From positions 1 through 31,100 of the forward strand of contig JAKJFO010000030.1 in the NCBI GenBank assembly GCA_022704885.1: a stretch of 31,100 bases of DNA. Direction: 5' to 3'. The notes beneath the pieces were generated by a model. It was not told the origin of the DNA, did no database searches, and worked only from the letters and a program-made list of their open reading frames with translations. A program made the translations under genes and the position numbers. Each line of letters opens with the position of its first letter. Within the stretch, counting starts at the first letter, position 1. The stretch comes from Candidatus Rifleibacteriota bacterium. Lineage in GTDB: Bacteria; Riflebacteria; Ozemobacteria; Ozemobacterales; Ozemobacteraceae. Shown here one piece after another: positions 22,769 through 31,100 of this stretch.

Positions 22769-25700
22769 ATGCAGCCGATCAATGTCGAAGAATTCAGAAA
22801 ACTGCTTGAAGAAAGGGTTTTGATCTACGATGGCGCCATGGGTACCAACCTGCAGACGCAGGGTCTGACTTCTGAAGACTTTGGTGGTCATGACGGTTGC
22901 AGCGAAGCCTTGAATCTTTATTGCCCTGAGGCGGTCATCAATGTTCATCGCGGCTTTCTTGAAGCCGGTTGTCATGTTCTCGAGACCAACACCTTTGGTG
23001 GCACACGCATTACTCTGCGCGAATACGGCCTTGAGAACCGCGTTGAAGAGATCAACCGCCGGGCAGTTGAAATGGCAAAAGAGGCTATTTCCGGATTTGC
23101 CGGTGACTCTCGACGGTTGATCGCCGGTTCGATTGGTCCTGGTTCTCTGCTGCCTTCGCTTGGCAATATCTCGTTCGACGAAATGGCTGCTGCTTATGAG
23201 GAACAGATGCGGGCATTACTGGTTGCCGGCGTCGATATCTTTCAGATCGAGACCTGTCAGGATCTGTTGCAGATCAAATCTGCGCTTTATGCTGCCGAAA
23301 ATGTTTTTGCCAGCGAGGGGAGGCGTTGCCCTGTCGTGGTTTCGGTCACTCTCGAACCGAATGGTACCATGCTGGTTGGCAGTGACATCAGCGCGATAAC
23401 AACGGTTTTCGAACCTTACGATTTTATCGACATGCTGAGTATCAATTGCGCTACCGGGCCACTTGAAATGGTGCGCCACGTCGCGCATCTGGCCGAGCAC
23501 TGGCCGCGCGCCGTTGGGGTTATGCCCAATGCCGGTCTGCCGGAAAATGTAGATGGCAAGCCGTTTTATCGCATGACACCGCAGGAATTTGCCGACTTTC
23601 ACGAGCGCTTCATCTCAGAATACGGGGTAAATATGGTCGGAGGCTGCTGCGGAACTCGACCTGATCACCTTGCGGCCGTCGTTGAACGGGTTAAAAACTT
23701 GCGTCCGACGCCGCGAAAAGTTGCCCGCAAGGCCATGGTCGCCAGTCTGTTCTCGGCGGCAGCCATGCGCCAGCAACCGGCCCCCGCCATGGTTGGTGAG
23801 CGCACCAACGCCAACGGTGCCCGCCAGTTCAAAGATCTGCTGCTTGCCAATGATTATGACGGCATGGTAGCCATGGGGCGCGAGCAGGCAAAGGGCGGCG
23901 CCCACATGCTTGATTTGTGTGTAGCCTATGTCGGCCGCGATGAAGTGGCCGACATGCGGCGCCTGGTGCCGAAATTCGCGACCCAGGTCAACCTGCCGCT
24001 GGTAATCGATTCAACTTCTCCGGAAGCGATAGAAGTAGCGCTGAAAAGCCATGGCGGCCGTTGTGTCATCAATTCAGTCAATCTCGAAGATGGCGGAAAG
24101 CGTCTCAGGCGCATTGCTGCGCTTGCCCGCCGCTTTGGTGCGGCGCTGATCTGTCTGACCATCGATGAAGAAGGCATGGCTAAAACCGCCGATAAGAAGC
24201 TGGCAATCGCCAGACGCCTGCGCGGCATACTGGCAGATGAGTTCGGCTTTCGCGATCGCGACCTGATTTTCGATACTCTGACGTTTACTGTCGCCAGTGG
24301 CGATTCGCAGCTGCGCACCGCAGCCGCTGAGACGCTGAAGGCTGTCGAACTGGTCAGTCGTGAATTTCCCGAAGCGAACACAATACTCGGTGTCAGCAAC
24401 GTTTCGTTTGGCCTGCAACAGGCTTCTCGCGAGCTGCTCAATTCGGTATTTCTTGCCGAAGCCGTCGAGAAAGGGCTTACCTGCGCTATTGTCAATCCAG
24501 CCCGTATTATTCCGATGTTTTCTATTTCTGAGAATGAAAAGCGACTGGCGCTTGAACTGATTTACAACGCGAAGGGTGACGGCAGCGAACTTGCCGCTTA
24601 TATGGCAGCAACTACAGCTACGACTCATCAGCGCGCCGATCTCGAAAAGCTGCCTCCAGACCAGCGTTTGTTCGAAAAAGTTGTCGAGGGCGACTCAGCC
24701 TCTCTCGAAAAACTTCTGGAAGAGCTTCGGCGTGATCGCGCGCCAGTTGCAGTCATTAACGAGATTCTGCTGCCAGCAATGAAAAAAGTAGGTGAGTATT
24801 TCGCTTCTGGTCGTCTGCAGTTGCCTTTTGTTCTGCAATCAGCCGAAGTGGTTAAAAAATCTGTCGATCTGCTCAGGCCGTTCATGGAAAAAACCGAGCC
24901 TGATCCCGACAAGAAAATGATTCTGGCGACCGTTGCCGGTGACGTTCATGACATTGGCAAAAATCTGGTCAATATCATGCTTTCGAACAACGGTTATGCA
25001 GTGGTCGATCTCGGCATCAAAGTCGATATCGACGCAATGATCAGGGCAGCCCACGAACACCGGGCCGGTGTGATCGGCATGAGTGGTCTGCTGGTGCGCT
25101 CAACGCAGATCATGAAAGAGAACCTTGAAGAACTCAACCGGCGCGACTTTCTGCCGGCGGTTATTCTCGGCGGTGCCGCGCTGACACCTGAATTTGTTAA
25201 CAATGAACTTAAAGCCATTTATCGCGGCAAAGTCTTTTACGCGCGCGATGCGATAGACTCGATCAAGATCATGCAGGAACTCACCGACAAGTCGGAACAG
25301 CCGGTTGTAAAGCCTAAATTGGCCGAAAAGCCAGGCGCCACAAAGATTGCGGTTGATCATGCTGCCGCTATTTCGCGCTCAGAAGCGAACCGTCATCAGT
25401 TTTTTGCTGATTTTACTCCTTACAAAGCCCCTTTTGCCGGCAGTCATCTGCTCGAGATTGAATCTTCCGAGCTGTTCAAACTGCTCTCGCATAAGGTTCT
25501 GTTTGAAGGCCGCTGGGGTTTCAGACGCGGGGAGCTTTCTGAGAGCCAGTATGCTGAAATCATCGAGAAGCAGGCAATGCCTGCTTTGAAGAAGTTTGTC
25601 GATCTCGATGAAAAGGAAAGTATCTTCGCAAACCGCGCGGTATACGGATATTATCGTTGCCGCGCACATGGTGACTCGATTAAAATCTTTGACGAAACCG

Positions 25701-26170
25701 ATCTGAATATAGGTGAATTGAGCTTTCCCAGACAAAGTCGCCCGCCGTATCTCTGTCTCAGCGATTTTATCGATGAGCGTGAAGATACTGTCGTTCTCTG
25801 GGCGGTAACTGTTGGGAGTCGTGTGATAGAAGCCGAAAAAGAGCTTTTCGGGTCTGACCGGTATTGTGATTATCATCTGCTGCACGGCCTGGGAGCCGAA
25901 CTCGCCGACTGCGCAGCTGTATACCTGCATCGTCATGTTCATCGCGAATTGAACCATGACAAGCCGCTGACTGCAGAGCAGTTGATCGGCTGTCGTTATT
26001 CGTTTGGTTACCCCGCATGCCCCGATCTGTCAGCACAACGCGAACTGTTCAGAATTATAAAGGCAGACAGAATTGGCCTTGGGCTGACGACTTCCGATCA
26101 GATGGTTCCGGAGCTTTCGGTATCGGGCTTCATTATTCTCAACCATCATGCCCGCTATTTTGTGCCATGA
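22769..26170 (+). CDS. metH: Cobalamin-dependent methionine synthase
   Basis: This 1133-aa enzyme moves the methyl group of methyltetrahydrofolate to homocysteine. Domain order: HCY (1-310, YDGAMGTNLQ, zinc Cys227 and Cys293/294); pterin-binding barrel (about 335-600, VGERTNANGARQFKD); cobalamin cap and Rossmann domains (about 640-870, with GDVHDIGKN and the cobalt-ligand His727); and the C-terminal SAM-dependent reactivation domain (about 900-1133). All four modules are present. The ATG at 22769 has GGAGA 6 bases before it. An in-frame ATG at 22757 overlaps the previous stop and lacks a Shine-Dalgarno, but would add only four residues. Operon with the HCY-MTHFR gene upstream and a GNAT gene downstream. 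Confidence 0.97.
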   Translation: MQPINVEEFRKLLEERVLIYDGAMGTNLQTQGLTSEDFGGHDGCSEALNLYCPEAVINVHRGFLEAGCHVLETNTFGGTRITLREYGLENRVEEINRRAVEMAKEAISGFAGDSRRLIAGSIGPGSLLPSLGNISFDEMAAAYEEQMRALLVAGVDIFQIETCQDLLQIKSALYAAENVFASEGRRCPVVVSVTLEPNGTMLVGSDISAITTVFEPYDFIDMLSINCATGPLEMVRHVAHLAEHWPRAVGVMPNAGLPENVDGKPFYRMTPQEFADFHERFISEYGVNMVGGCCGTRPDHLAAVVERVKNLRPTPRKVARKAMVASLFSAAAMRQQPAPAMVGERTNANGARQFKDLLLANDYDGMVAMGREQAKGGAHMLDLCVAYVGRDEVADMRRLVPKFATQVNLPLVIDSTSPEAIEVALKSHGGRCVINSVNLEDGGKRLRRIAALARRFGAALICLTIDEEGMAKTADKKLAIARRLRGILADEFGFRDRDLIFDTLTFTVASGDSQLRTAAAETLKAVELVSREFPEANTILGVSNVSFGLQQASRELLNSVFLAEAVEKGLTCAIVNPARIIPMFSISENEKRLALELIYNAKGDGSELAAYMAATTATTHQRADLEKLPPDQRLFEKVVEGDSASLEKLLEELRRDRAPVAVINEILLPAMKKVGEYFASGRLQLPFVLQSAEVVKKSVDLLRPFMEKTEPDPDKKMILATVAGDVHDIGKNLVNIMLSNNGYAVVDLGIKVDIDAMIRAAHEHRAGVIGMSGLLVRSTQIMKENLEELNRRDFLPAVILGGAALTPEFVNNELKAIYRGKVFYARDAIDSIKIMQELTDKSEQPVVKPKLAEKPGATKIAVDHAAAISRSEANRHQFFADFTPYKAPFAGSHLLEIESSELFKLLSHKVLFEGRWGFRRGELSESQYAEIIEKQAMPALKKFVDLDEKESIFANRAVYGYYRCRAHGDSIKIFDETDLNIGELSFPRQSRPPYLCLSDFIDEREDTVVLWAVTVGSRVIEAEKELFGSDRYCDYHLLHGLGAELADCAAVYLHRHVHRELNHDKPLTAEQLIGCRYSFGYPACPDLSAQRELFRIIKADRIGLGLTTSDQMVPELSVSGFIILNHHARYFVP

Positions 26171-26841
26171 GCAAAAAAACGACCGGAATGGCGGGCTTTC
26201 TACAGCGACCGCCAGAAGTGTTTTCGGCAATAATGCCACCTGGGCGCAGGCTTCATGCTTCTGCCGTATACCTTCAACGCCTGACCAGAGCTCGCGCCGA
26301 AGAACTTCGGCAGCTCTATACAGATAACCGGCAGATACTCAACCGCTGCCTGCAACCCGTGCCAGAGCGGTTGAGTCTGCAGCAGATGCAGAAAATGATT
26401 GGCGAAGACCATCGACTTGCCCGAAATGGTAGTCGTCTCGATCTCGGCATTTTTCTCGCCGACTCGCATCGGTTGATCGGCAGAATTGCGCTGCATTCGG
26501 TCGATTATGGAATACAGCATTCTGCCGGTATGTCATACTGGATGTCGCACAAGTACTGGCGCTCGGGCTTTATGACCAGAAGCCTGGCGACCCTGGCTTC
26601 ATTTGCCTTTGAAGAAGCCTGTCTGCATCGGCTGTGGCTGCATATCGTCAGCGATAACATCGCTTCACTCAAACTGGCAGAAAAGCTGGGGTTTTTTCGT
26701 GAGGGTGTTCTGCGCAAAAACCTGTTCATTGCTGGCAGTTGGCAGGATTCTGTGCTGATGAGTCTGCTCGAAGACGAATATGATGCCAGAGCTGATGAGT
26801 GGATCGACCGGGGCTGGCTGGGAAATGAACTGACTGATTGA
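26167..26841 (+). CDS. GNAT acetyltransferase, RimJ/RimL-like
   Basis: This 224-aa GNAT-fold protein is similar to RimJ/RimL N-acetyltransferases, which acetylate N-terminal amines with acetyl-CoA. SYWMSHKYWRSGFMTRSL forms the strand-loop-helix of the acetyl-CoA site, though the usual RxxGxG/A is relaxed to WRSGFMT. IVSDNIASLKLAEKLGFFREGVLRK is the conserved late block (N-x-x-S-x-x-x-x-E-K-x-G-F-x-x-E-G). A 30-residue N-terminal extension precedes the fold. The start overlaps the metH stop (ATGA), so it is translationally coupled; an ATG at 26188 is possible. A link to methionine synthesis is suggested only by the operon. The target is unknown. Confidence 0.87.
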   Translation: MSKKTTGMAGFLQRPPEVFSAIMPPGRRLHASAVYLQRLTRARAEELRQLYTDNRQILNRCLQPVPERLSLQQMQKMIGEDHRLARNGSRLDLGIFLADSHRLIGRIALHSVDYGIQHSAGMSYWMSHKYWRSGFMTRSLATLASFAFEEACLHRLWLHIVSDNIASLKLAEKLGFFREGVLRKNLFIAGSWQDSVLMSLLEDEYDARADEWIDRGWLGNELTD

Positions 26842-26857
26842 GCCTGTTGCAACGGTT

Positions 26858-28351
26858 TCAGTTTTTAAAATGTATCGGTTCTTTGAGTTCACGCATGTGC
26901 GTAACGTTTATTGTCCGAATTTTTTTACCGGCCGAATAAATATCGAATGATTTTGCCGTATGGCTGTTGAACCTTTCTGCCCACCGCATTGCTTCTGAAG
27001 ACTTGTTTTCGTCGACATAGATCATGTCGCTGCCTGGCGCCAGAATTTTCCCTTGCAGCCAAACTCTGAAATTGCCGGTTGCGCTGATTTCGGCGACTCG
27101 CGAAGAGGGCAGGCCGGCATAATACCCGGTCAGTGTGGCAAGAGTGCCGCCCTGGCTGACGAAAAGCAGTTTGTTGCCGGTTTCCCGGTCGATTTCTCTG
27201 AGAATTGTTCCCATCTGTCGCCAGCCGTGCAGGCGCAGGCTTATGTCGGCCGAAGGTGGAAGAGGTAGAACCAGGGTCAGAGCCTGAACGACGGCAACAA
27301 CCGCCAGTATCGCCGAGGGGCCAATAACCCAGTAAATGCGTTTCATTCCTTTGCCAGACTCGCATAACCATTCTGCCGTTAACAGCATGGCACTTAAATA
27401 GGCAATCTGCGGCCAGTTTGCTTCAATTTTTGATTTCAGCGCGGTATGGGTGAAAAACAGCATGGCCGGCAGCGCCAGCCATGCCAGAAAAAAGCGCTGT
27501 TCATCATTGTTTCTGTAAGCCGACCATGCGACTTTAATTGTTGCAAACCAGAGCACAGGCCAGAGAGTCAGTCCTATGGTTCCGAGTTGACCACCGATGA
27601 ATTCGCCAAGGTTGTGCATAATCGATCTTGTATTGCCGGCAAGTCGCGAATCGAGCTGAAACTTGAACGAAATCCAGTCATGCTGCATGTTCCAGTAAAT
27701 AATCGGTACGGTGCCCAATGCTGCCAGCAGTACCATCAGCCAGTAACGGCGGGTAGTGACAAGATGTCGATATCTTTTGAACGTGAGTATGGCAATGGCG
27801 ACTCCAGGTACAAACAGAATCATGTTGTATTTGCTCAGAGCCCCGCAGCCAAGCGCCAGGCCGGTGACGATCCACCAGCGGTCACGCTGGTCGTTCAGAG
27901 CTCTGATGAAAGAGTAAATGCCAAGGCTCCAGAATATCGCCAGTGGCGTGTCCGGAGTCGTTATAAAGCCGAGTGCCTGACCGGCTGGAGTGCAATTGAG
28001 CATGACTGCTGCCCAGAAGCCTGCCCGGGCATTGTTGAGGCAGTCGCGGCCGGTAGCAAACAGCACCCAACCGGCGAAGGCTGTTGCGGTAATCGTTAAA
28101 ATGCGTATATGCAGCTGGGTGTCGCCCGGAATCAGTCTGATCAGGGCAATCAGCCAGGCCACCATTGGCGGATGATCGTAGTAAGACCAGTCAGGCTGGC
28201 GCGCCAGTTCCCAATAATATGACTCATCCGGGGTCAGATCGAGATACTGCGAGATAAACAGTCTGAACAGAAATAGAGAAGCGGTAAATGTGTAGAAAAG
28301 TCTGTCGAATCTGGCGATATTATTGCCTGCTGAGGTAATGTTTTCGGCCAA
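26858..28351 (-). CDS. GT39/PMT-type membrane glycosyltransferase
   Basis: This 497-aa membrane enzyme has about eleven helices and belongs to the PMT_2 family (ArnT- and PMT-like), which move sugars from polyprenyl-phosphate carriers on the outer face of the inner membrane. The first exoplasmic loop has LTPDESYYWELA (Asp42, Glu43), followed by YYDHPPMVAWL (Asp59, His60), both conserved in the family. About 100 residues at the C-terminus (from 395) form a soluble domain. It starts with TTG at 28351, supported by GGAG 7 bases upstream. The acceptor (lipid A, glycan or protein) cannot be told. It converges on the GNAT gene with 16 bases between them, and lies downstream of the phosphatase operon's terminator. 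Confidence 0.9.
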   Translation of the reverse strand: MAENITSAGNNIARFDRLFYTFTASLFLFRLFISQYLDLTPDESYYWELARQPDWSYYDHPPMVAWLIALIRLIPGDTQLHIRILTITATAFAGWVLFATGRDCLNNARAGFWAAVMLNCTPAGQALGFITTPDTPLAIFWSLGIYSFIRALNDQRDRWWIVTGLALGCGALSKYNMILFVPGVAIAILTFKRYRHLVTTRRYWLMVLLAALGTVPIIYWNMQHDWISFKFQLDSRLAGNTRSIMHNLGEFIGGQLGTIGLTLWPVLWFATIKVAWSAYRNNDEQRFFLAWLALPAMLFFTHTALKSKIEANWPQIAYLSAMLLTAEWLCESGKGMKRIYWVIGPSAILAVVAVVQALTLVLPLPPSADISLRLHGWRQMGTILREIDRETGNKLLFVSQGGTLATLTGYYAGLPSSRVAEISATGNFRVWLQGKILAPGSDMIYVDENKSSEAMRWAERFNSHTAKSFDIYSAGKKIRTINVTHMRELKEPIHFKN

Positions 28352-28396
28352 GGTTTTGCTCCGGGTCTGACAATGGTCTGAACTATATCACAGAAT

Positions 28397-28429
28397 AAAA
28401 GAAAACCGCCACTCCTTGAGAAGTGGCGG
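28397..28429 (-). terminator. Intrinsic terminator of the STN-like/phosphatase operon
   Basis: An 8-bp stem, CCGCCACT (28406-28413) with AGTGGCGG (28422-28429), encloses an 8-base loop. In the leftward direction it is followed by TTTTCTTTT. Confidence 0.9.
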
Positions 28430-28449
28430 CCGGGTAAAACCTTATGCGT

Positions 28450-29472
28450 TCAGCGAACCTGATAATACCTGCGGGCAGACGGATATGCAGAAGCCGGCAT
28501 TTTTATGCTGAACAGCAGCTCTTCTGGCCTGTCAGGGTAGACAGCGCGAAATACCATATGGTCGCTCGCAGTTGTGCTGATAATCAGACCGCCACCCTTG
28601 CTGTTACCGTAAGCAGGAGTCATACCTATGTCGATCGAAATCAGCCGGTTGTCTTTGACTACGATACGCCCTTTTTCGCCAAGAGCGCCGACTGTGTGAC
28701 CAAAAACTACGCCCATGACGCCGAGAACCTTGAGGTTGCGGTTTACGAGAACGTCGTCCTTCCACCAGTCGCGGTTCCAGAGCACGCTGTCGTGGTTCAT
28801 GAAGATTCCGACCTTGAAGTCGCCCTTTTCGATGTCGTCTTTGTAATCAGCTGCAAGAGTCGACTTGGTTACAGGTGTATTCGGCAGGCCACCATGCACG
28901 AACATGAAGCCATTGATGACGGCAAACAACGGGCGGTTGCGAATCCAGCTGCCATAGACGCCTTTTCCCGAGATAGCTTCATTAAAATCAAGACCATCAC
29001 GGGTAAAGGAATCAAGAGTGTTCTGGTAATGCTGTTTTTTGTGTGAGGTCAGCGTCTTTGCCCATTCTTCGATCTGGCCATTGAGAAGCATTACTTCATG
29101 GTTGCCCAGCAGCACGACTACCTGCCCGCCCGCCTTTTCAGCCTGTATCTGCAGATCCATCACAGCATCATATACCTGTTTGGTATGCAGACCGCGATCG
29201 TTGAGGTCGCCGGTGAAAATCAGAACAGAATCTTCTCCGGCCCATCTGAACCTGAATGCGGTAGAAGACGTTCTATATGCAACTTTCATGGCCTCCAGAG
29301 TCGAGGTCAGCTCGTCGAAAGCTCCGTGAATGTCACCAACTGCATGAACCCGCCTGGCTCCGGTAATTTCGAGCCATGCCGGGTATTTTTCCCAGTCGCG
29401 CGCACAAGTTGGTGTACTGGCCGTCAGCACCAGCAGAAACATTACCATTACAACCGAAAAAGCTCTTTTCAT
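28450..29472 (-). CDS. Exported calcineurin-like metallophosphatase
   Basis: This 340-aa protein has a signal peptide (1-24, core VVMVMFLLVLTAS, ending CARD) and a metallophosphoesterase domain. Metal-binding motifs in order are GDIHG (46-50), GDLNDRG (88-94), GNHE (123-126), FVHGGLP and VFGHTVG. Together they fit the PPP-like branch with secreted bacterial members (Shewanella-like phosphatases), which remove phosphate from Ser/Thr or Tyr of proteins. The ATG at 29472 is chosen because GGAGA lies 7 bases before it; a TTG at 29484 has no such support. It lies 16 bases after the proline-rich protein gene, same operon. A periplasmic protein phosphatase in a genome with a cytoplasmic kinase is not a direct pair. 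Confidence 0.9.
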   Translation of the reverse strand: MKRAFSVVMVMFLLVLTASTPTCARDWEKYPAWLEITGARRVHAVGDIHGAFDELTSTLEAMKVAYRTSSTAFRFRWAGEDSVLIFTGDLNDRGLHTKQVYDAVMDLQIQAEKAGGQVVVLLGNHEVMLLNGQIEEWAKTLTSHKKQHYQNTLDSFTRDGLDFNEAISGKGVYGSWIRNRPLFAVINGFMFVHGGLPNTPVTKSTLAADYKDDIEKGDFKVGIFMNHDSVLWNRDWWKDDVLVNRNLKVLGVMGVVFGHTVGALGEKGRIVVKDNRLISIDIGMTPAYGNSKGGGLIISTTASDHMVFRAVYPDRPEELLFSIKMPASAYPSARRYYQVR

Positions 29473-29488
29473 GTTTGTCTCCAATCTT

Positions 29489-30256
29489 TTACCAGACGTT
29501 ATAAGCGTCTGTTTTTACACCTTTAGGATAGAAATATATAACTTTCGAAGGAATGTCGACGCCCCAGTCACGGCCAGACTTCATCGCCAGAATGTCGAGC
29601 AGCTCATCGAGAGTGATATCCTCTTCTTCGACCGTTATCAAAAATTCTTCATCAGGGTTCAGGCCCTCAATTTTGAAAATGTCATCAGCTTCTTTGCTGT
29701 AAACTTCTACAGCATGTGACAGAAGAGTGTTGCCATCGTAATTATCGCACTGCCAGCTTTTCATGACCATGAAAATGGCAGAACTTGTGTCTTTGGGATA
29801 AACTGGCAGGGTGCCGCCTGAAGCACTGTCTACCGGCACTTCGGGTGGCGGTGCCGGTGGAATCAGGTCGTTCATTGAATCGCTCGGACTGATCACTACT
29901 TCGTCTGGGGGAACCGGAATGTCATCCATCAGAACGGGTTCCGGTGGAGGCGCAGGAGTTGCGATCGGCAGCAGAGGTTTGTCTTGAACTGGGGTTGGCG
30001 GTTCGGGTGTTTCTGGCTTTGCAGGTTTGGGAACGGGTTTAATCTGTTTGGGCAGCGGAATGATTGCAGCTGAGCCGCCAGGTTTTTTGACTTCGGGCTG
30101 CTTTTTTGGCAGGTTAACCGTCGCTGATGCCTTCTCGATGTCCTTTTTTCCGGGCATTGGCAGGATAAGGCCGTCGCTACCGTAAGATCCAGAGGTCAGC
30201 GCGGCGAGCAGAATTGCCGTCAGCACTGCTCTTTGCCCACTACTGAAATACTTCAT
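29489..30256 (-). CDS. Proline-rich exported protein with STN-like C-terminal domain
   Basis: This 255-aa protein has a signal peptide (1-26, core VLTAILLAALTSG). A long Pro/Lys/Glu-rich segment follows (about 35-145, with repeated PxP such as PKPAKPETPEPPTP), the kind that spans the periplasm or cell wall in TonB. It ends in a compact domain (about 160-255). EEDITLDELLDILAMKSGRDWGVDI followed by KVIYFYP resembles the secretin/TonB short N-terminal (STN) fold: strand, helix with L-x-x-L-L, strand. The STN reading is an inference by pattern. AGGAG lies 6 bases before the ATG. First gene of the operon with the phosphatase. Confidence 0.7.
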   Translation of the reverse strand: MKYFSSGQRAVLTAILLAALTSGSYGSDGLILPMPGKKDIEKASATVNLPKKQPEVKKPGGSAAIIPLPKQIKPVPKPAKPETPEPPTPVQDKPLLPIATPAPPPEPVLMDDIPVPPDEVVISPSDSMNDLIPPAPPPEVPVDSASGGTLPVYPKDTSSAIFMVMKSWQCDNYDGNTLLSHAVEVYSKEADDIFKIEGLNPDEEFLITVEEEDITLDELLDILAMKSGRDWGVDIPSKVIYFYPKGVKTDAYNVW

Positions 30257-30297
30257 TGACTACTCCTGTACAAATGCAGAATGTACTGCTTGAAACA

Positions 30298-30326
30298 AGT
30301 ATAAAACATTTCATTGCAAATGTTAA
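30298..30326 (-). promoter_or_regulatory. Promoter with internal dyad, STN-like/phosphatase operon
   Basis: On the minus strand, -35 TTAACA (30326-30321), 17-base spacer and -10 TATACT (30303-30298). An inverted repeat, AACATTT (30305-30311) and AAATGTT (30318-30324), lies in the spacer and touches the -35, so a repressor or activator may bind there. Confidence 0.75.
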
Positions 30327-30352
30327 GCAGGTTTGATCAGTCTGATAACAAT

Positions 30353-31100
30353 TCAATTCCCGGCGGGATTTTTATCAGGACTCTTTACCATGGGCACGAA
30401 ACGTACCGGCAGGTCGTCTTCGGTGACGAAGCTGTCTTCCTTTTTGCGCAATACCACCAGTCTTTGGTAATAGGCTCCAAGTGGCAGAATCATGCGTCCT
30501 CCGTCGGCAAGTTGCTCAATCAGTTTTTCAGGCAGTTCTTCAGGCGCGCAGGTTACGATGATCACCGAAAACGGGGCATGTTCTGACCAACCCTGGTAGC
30601 CATCGCCATGTTTGACCGTGCATTTATACCCTTCTCTGGCCAGAGCTTCGATAGAATGAGATGCAAGTTCCGGTACAATTTCTATGCTATAAACATCGGC
30701 TCCGAGTTCAGCGAGCACTGCCGCCTGATACCCTGAGCCAGTGCCAATTTCAAGTACTTTTTCGCCTTGCCTGGGTGCGATTCTTTCGGTCATGTAGGCG
30801 ACTATGTATGGCTGCGAGATTGTTTGCCCATGCCCTATTGGAAGGGGGTGATCGCCATATGCCTCTCGGCTGAAATAACCTGCCGGCAGAAAATTGTGGC
30901 GCCTGACCTTGCGCATGGCAGCGATGACTTTCTCGTCGCGAATACCGTAGTCGATCAATTGCTGAACCATCGTTTCGCGGGCTTCATTCATCGCTTTTTC
31001 CTCCACCGTCATGATCTGATCTGCGCAACTTCCAGGCAGCAGGCTTATTGTCACGAGAAATGCTGCGATGACAAGCAGTGGCCAGACTATTGTTTTCCCT
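30353..31100 (-). CDS. pcm: Protein-L-isoaspartate O-methyltransferase, 5' end beyond the window
   Basis: The SAM-dependent repair enzyme methylates L-isoaspartyl residues. Visible motifs: RHNFLPAGYFSREAYGDHPLPIG, GQTISQPYIVAYMTE, the SAM loop EIGTGSGYQAAVLAELG, and later VTCAPEELPEKL and GGRMILPLG. The frame stays open to the window edge, and the upstream part reads as a hydrophobic stretch (VWPLLVIAAFLVTISLLPG) followed by SCADQ, like a signal peptide, so the protein may be exported and the start lies outside. Alternatively translation begins at ATG 30991, with GGAGG 8 bases upstream, giving a 212-aa cytoplasmic enzyme of normal length. The catalytic domain is complete. It ends 96 bases before the next gene's start. 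Confidence 0.9.
   Translation of the reverse strand, partial: GKTIVWPLLVIAAFLVTISLLPGSCADQIMTVEEKAMNEARETMVQQLIDYGIRDEKVIAAMRKVRRHNFLPAGYFSREAYGDHPLPIGHGQTISQPYIVAYMTERIAPRQGEKVLEIGTGSGYQAAVLAELGADVYSIEIVPELASHSIEALAREGYKCTVKHGDGYQGWSEHAPFSVIIVTCAPEELPEKLIEQLADGGRMILPLGAYYQRLVVLRKKEDSFVTEDDLPVRFVPMVKSPDKNPAGN

Noticed and set aside
27446..28099. A 217-codon plus-strand frame within the glycosyltransferase gene
   Set aside because: Antisense to a protein with clear family motifs and membrane helices; no start signal and no recognisable domain.
1..31100. Mobile element ends, CRISPR repeats, tRNA or rRNA genes
   Set aside because: No transposase or integrase frame, no regularly spaced repeat and no tRNA-like cloverleaf or rRNA sequence was found by eye on either strand.

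Overview
The window is about 31 kb of roughly 50% GC chromosome-like DNA from a Gram-negative-type bacterium: there are lipoproteins, exported proteins with signal peptides, and a secretin-like STN-type fold. The mix of a soluble Ser/Thr kinase with TPRs, a PNKP-type 3'-phosphatase, a YitJ-type HCY-MTHFR fusion beside MetH, and an apparently exported isoaspartate methyltransferase does not point to a well-studied genus. I suspect a poorly cultivated phylum (for example a Riflebacteria-like lineage), but this is a weak guess. No rRNA, tRNA, CRISPR array, transposase or phage gene was seen, and no gene-free stretch exceeds 300 bases.

Region 1 (1-7900) is an arsenic island made of two convergent transcription units, each with its own ArsR. 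The rightward unit is arsR-arsC-arsM-acr3. It has a promoter at 21-49 overlapped by a dyad, and it ends at a perfect 14-bp stem terminator (3016-3055). Arsenate is reduced by ArsC; arsenite is then methylated by ArsM or exported by Acr3. The leftward unit (7800 to 3694) encodes a second ArsR, an ArsP/DUF318-type permease, a small CPKC thioredoxin-like protein, a cysteine-rich DGC protein, an exported CKAC thioredoxin, an ArsF-like membrane-anchored CVTC protein and a CcdA/ArsG-like membrane protein. Its promoter is overlapped by a perfect 15-bp inverted repeat. The set reads as an ArsEFG-like thiol relay across the inner membrane coupled to an organoarsenical exporter, and it is the most interesting system here. 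An HExxH protein gene lies between the two units.

Region 2 (7919-12489) holds genes of unknown function: a two-helix membrane protein, a large lipoprotein, a secreted 207-aa protein and a small secreted peptide behind a run of eight G. The lipoprotein gene is frameshifted exactly at a 13-bp tandem duplication (11091-11125). Losing one unit restores an open frame of 625 aa that begins with a lipoprotein signal.

Region 3 (12562-20836) has a leftward operon of M3 oligoendopeptidase, PNKP-like 3'-phosphatase and TPR-bearing Ser/Thr kinase from a promoter at 17643-17672. Divergent from it is an ArsB/NhaD-superfamily transporter, followed by a secreted subtilisin with its own UUCG terminator.

Region 4 (20858-26841) is a one-carbon/methionine operon: a bifunctional homocysteine methyltransferase-methylenetetrahydrofolate reductase, cobalamin-dependent methionine synthase and a GNAT acetyltransferase, all overlapping end to start.

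Region 5 (26858-31100, leftward) holds a GT39-type membrane glycosyltransferase, a two-gene exported operon (a proline-rich STN-like protein and a calcineurin-like phosphatase) with its own promoter and terminator, and the 3' part of a protein-L-isoaspartate methyltransferase that runs off the window edge.
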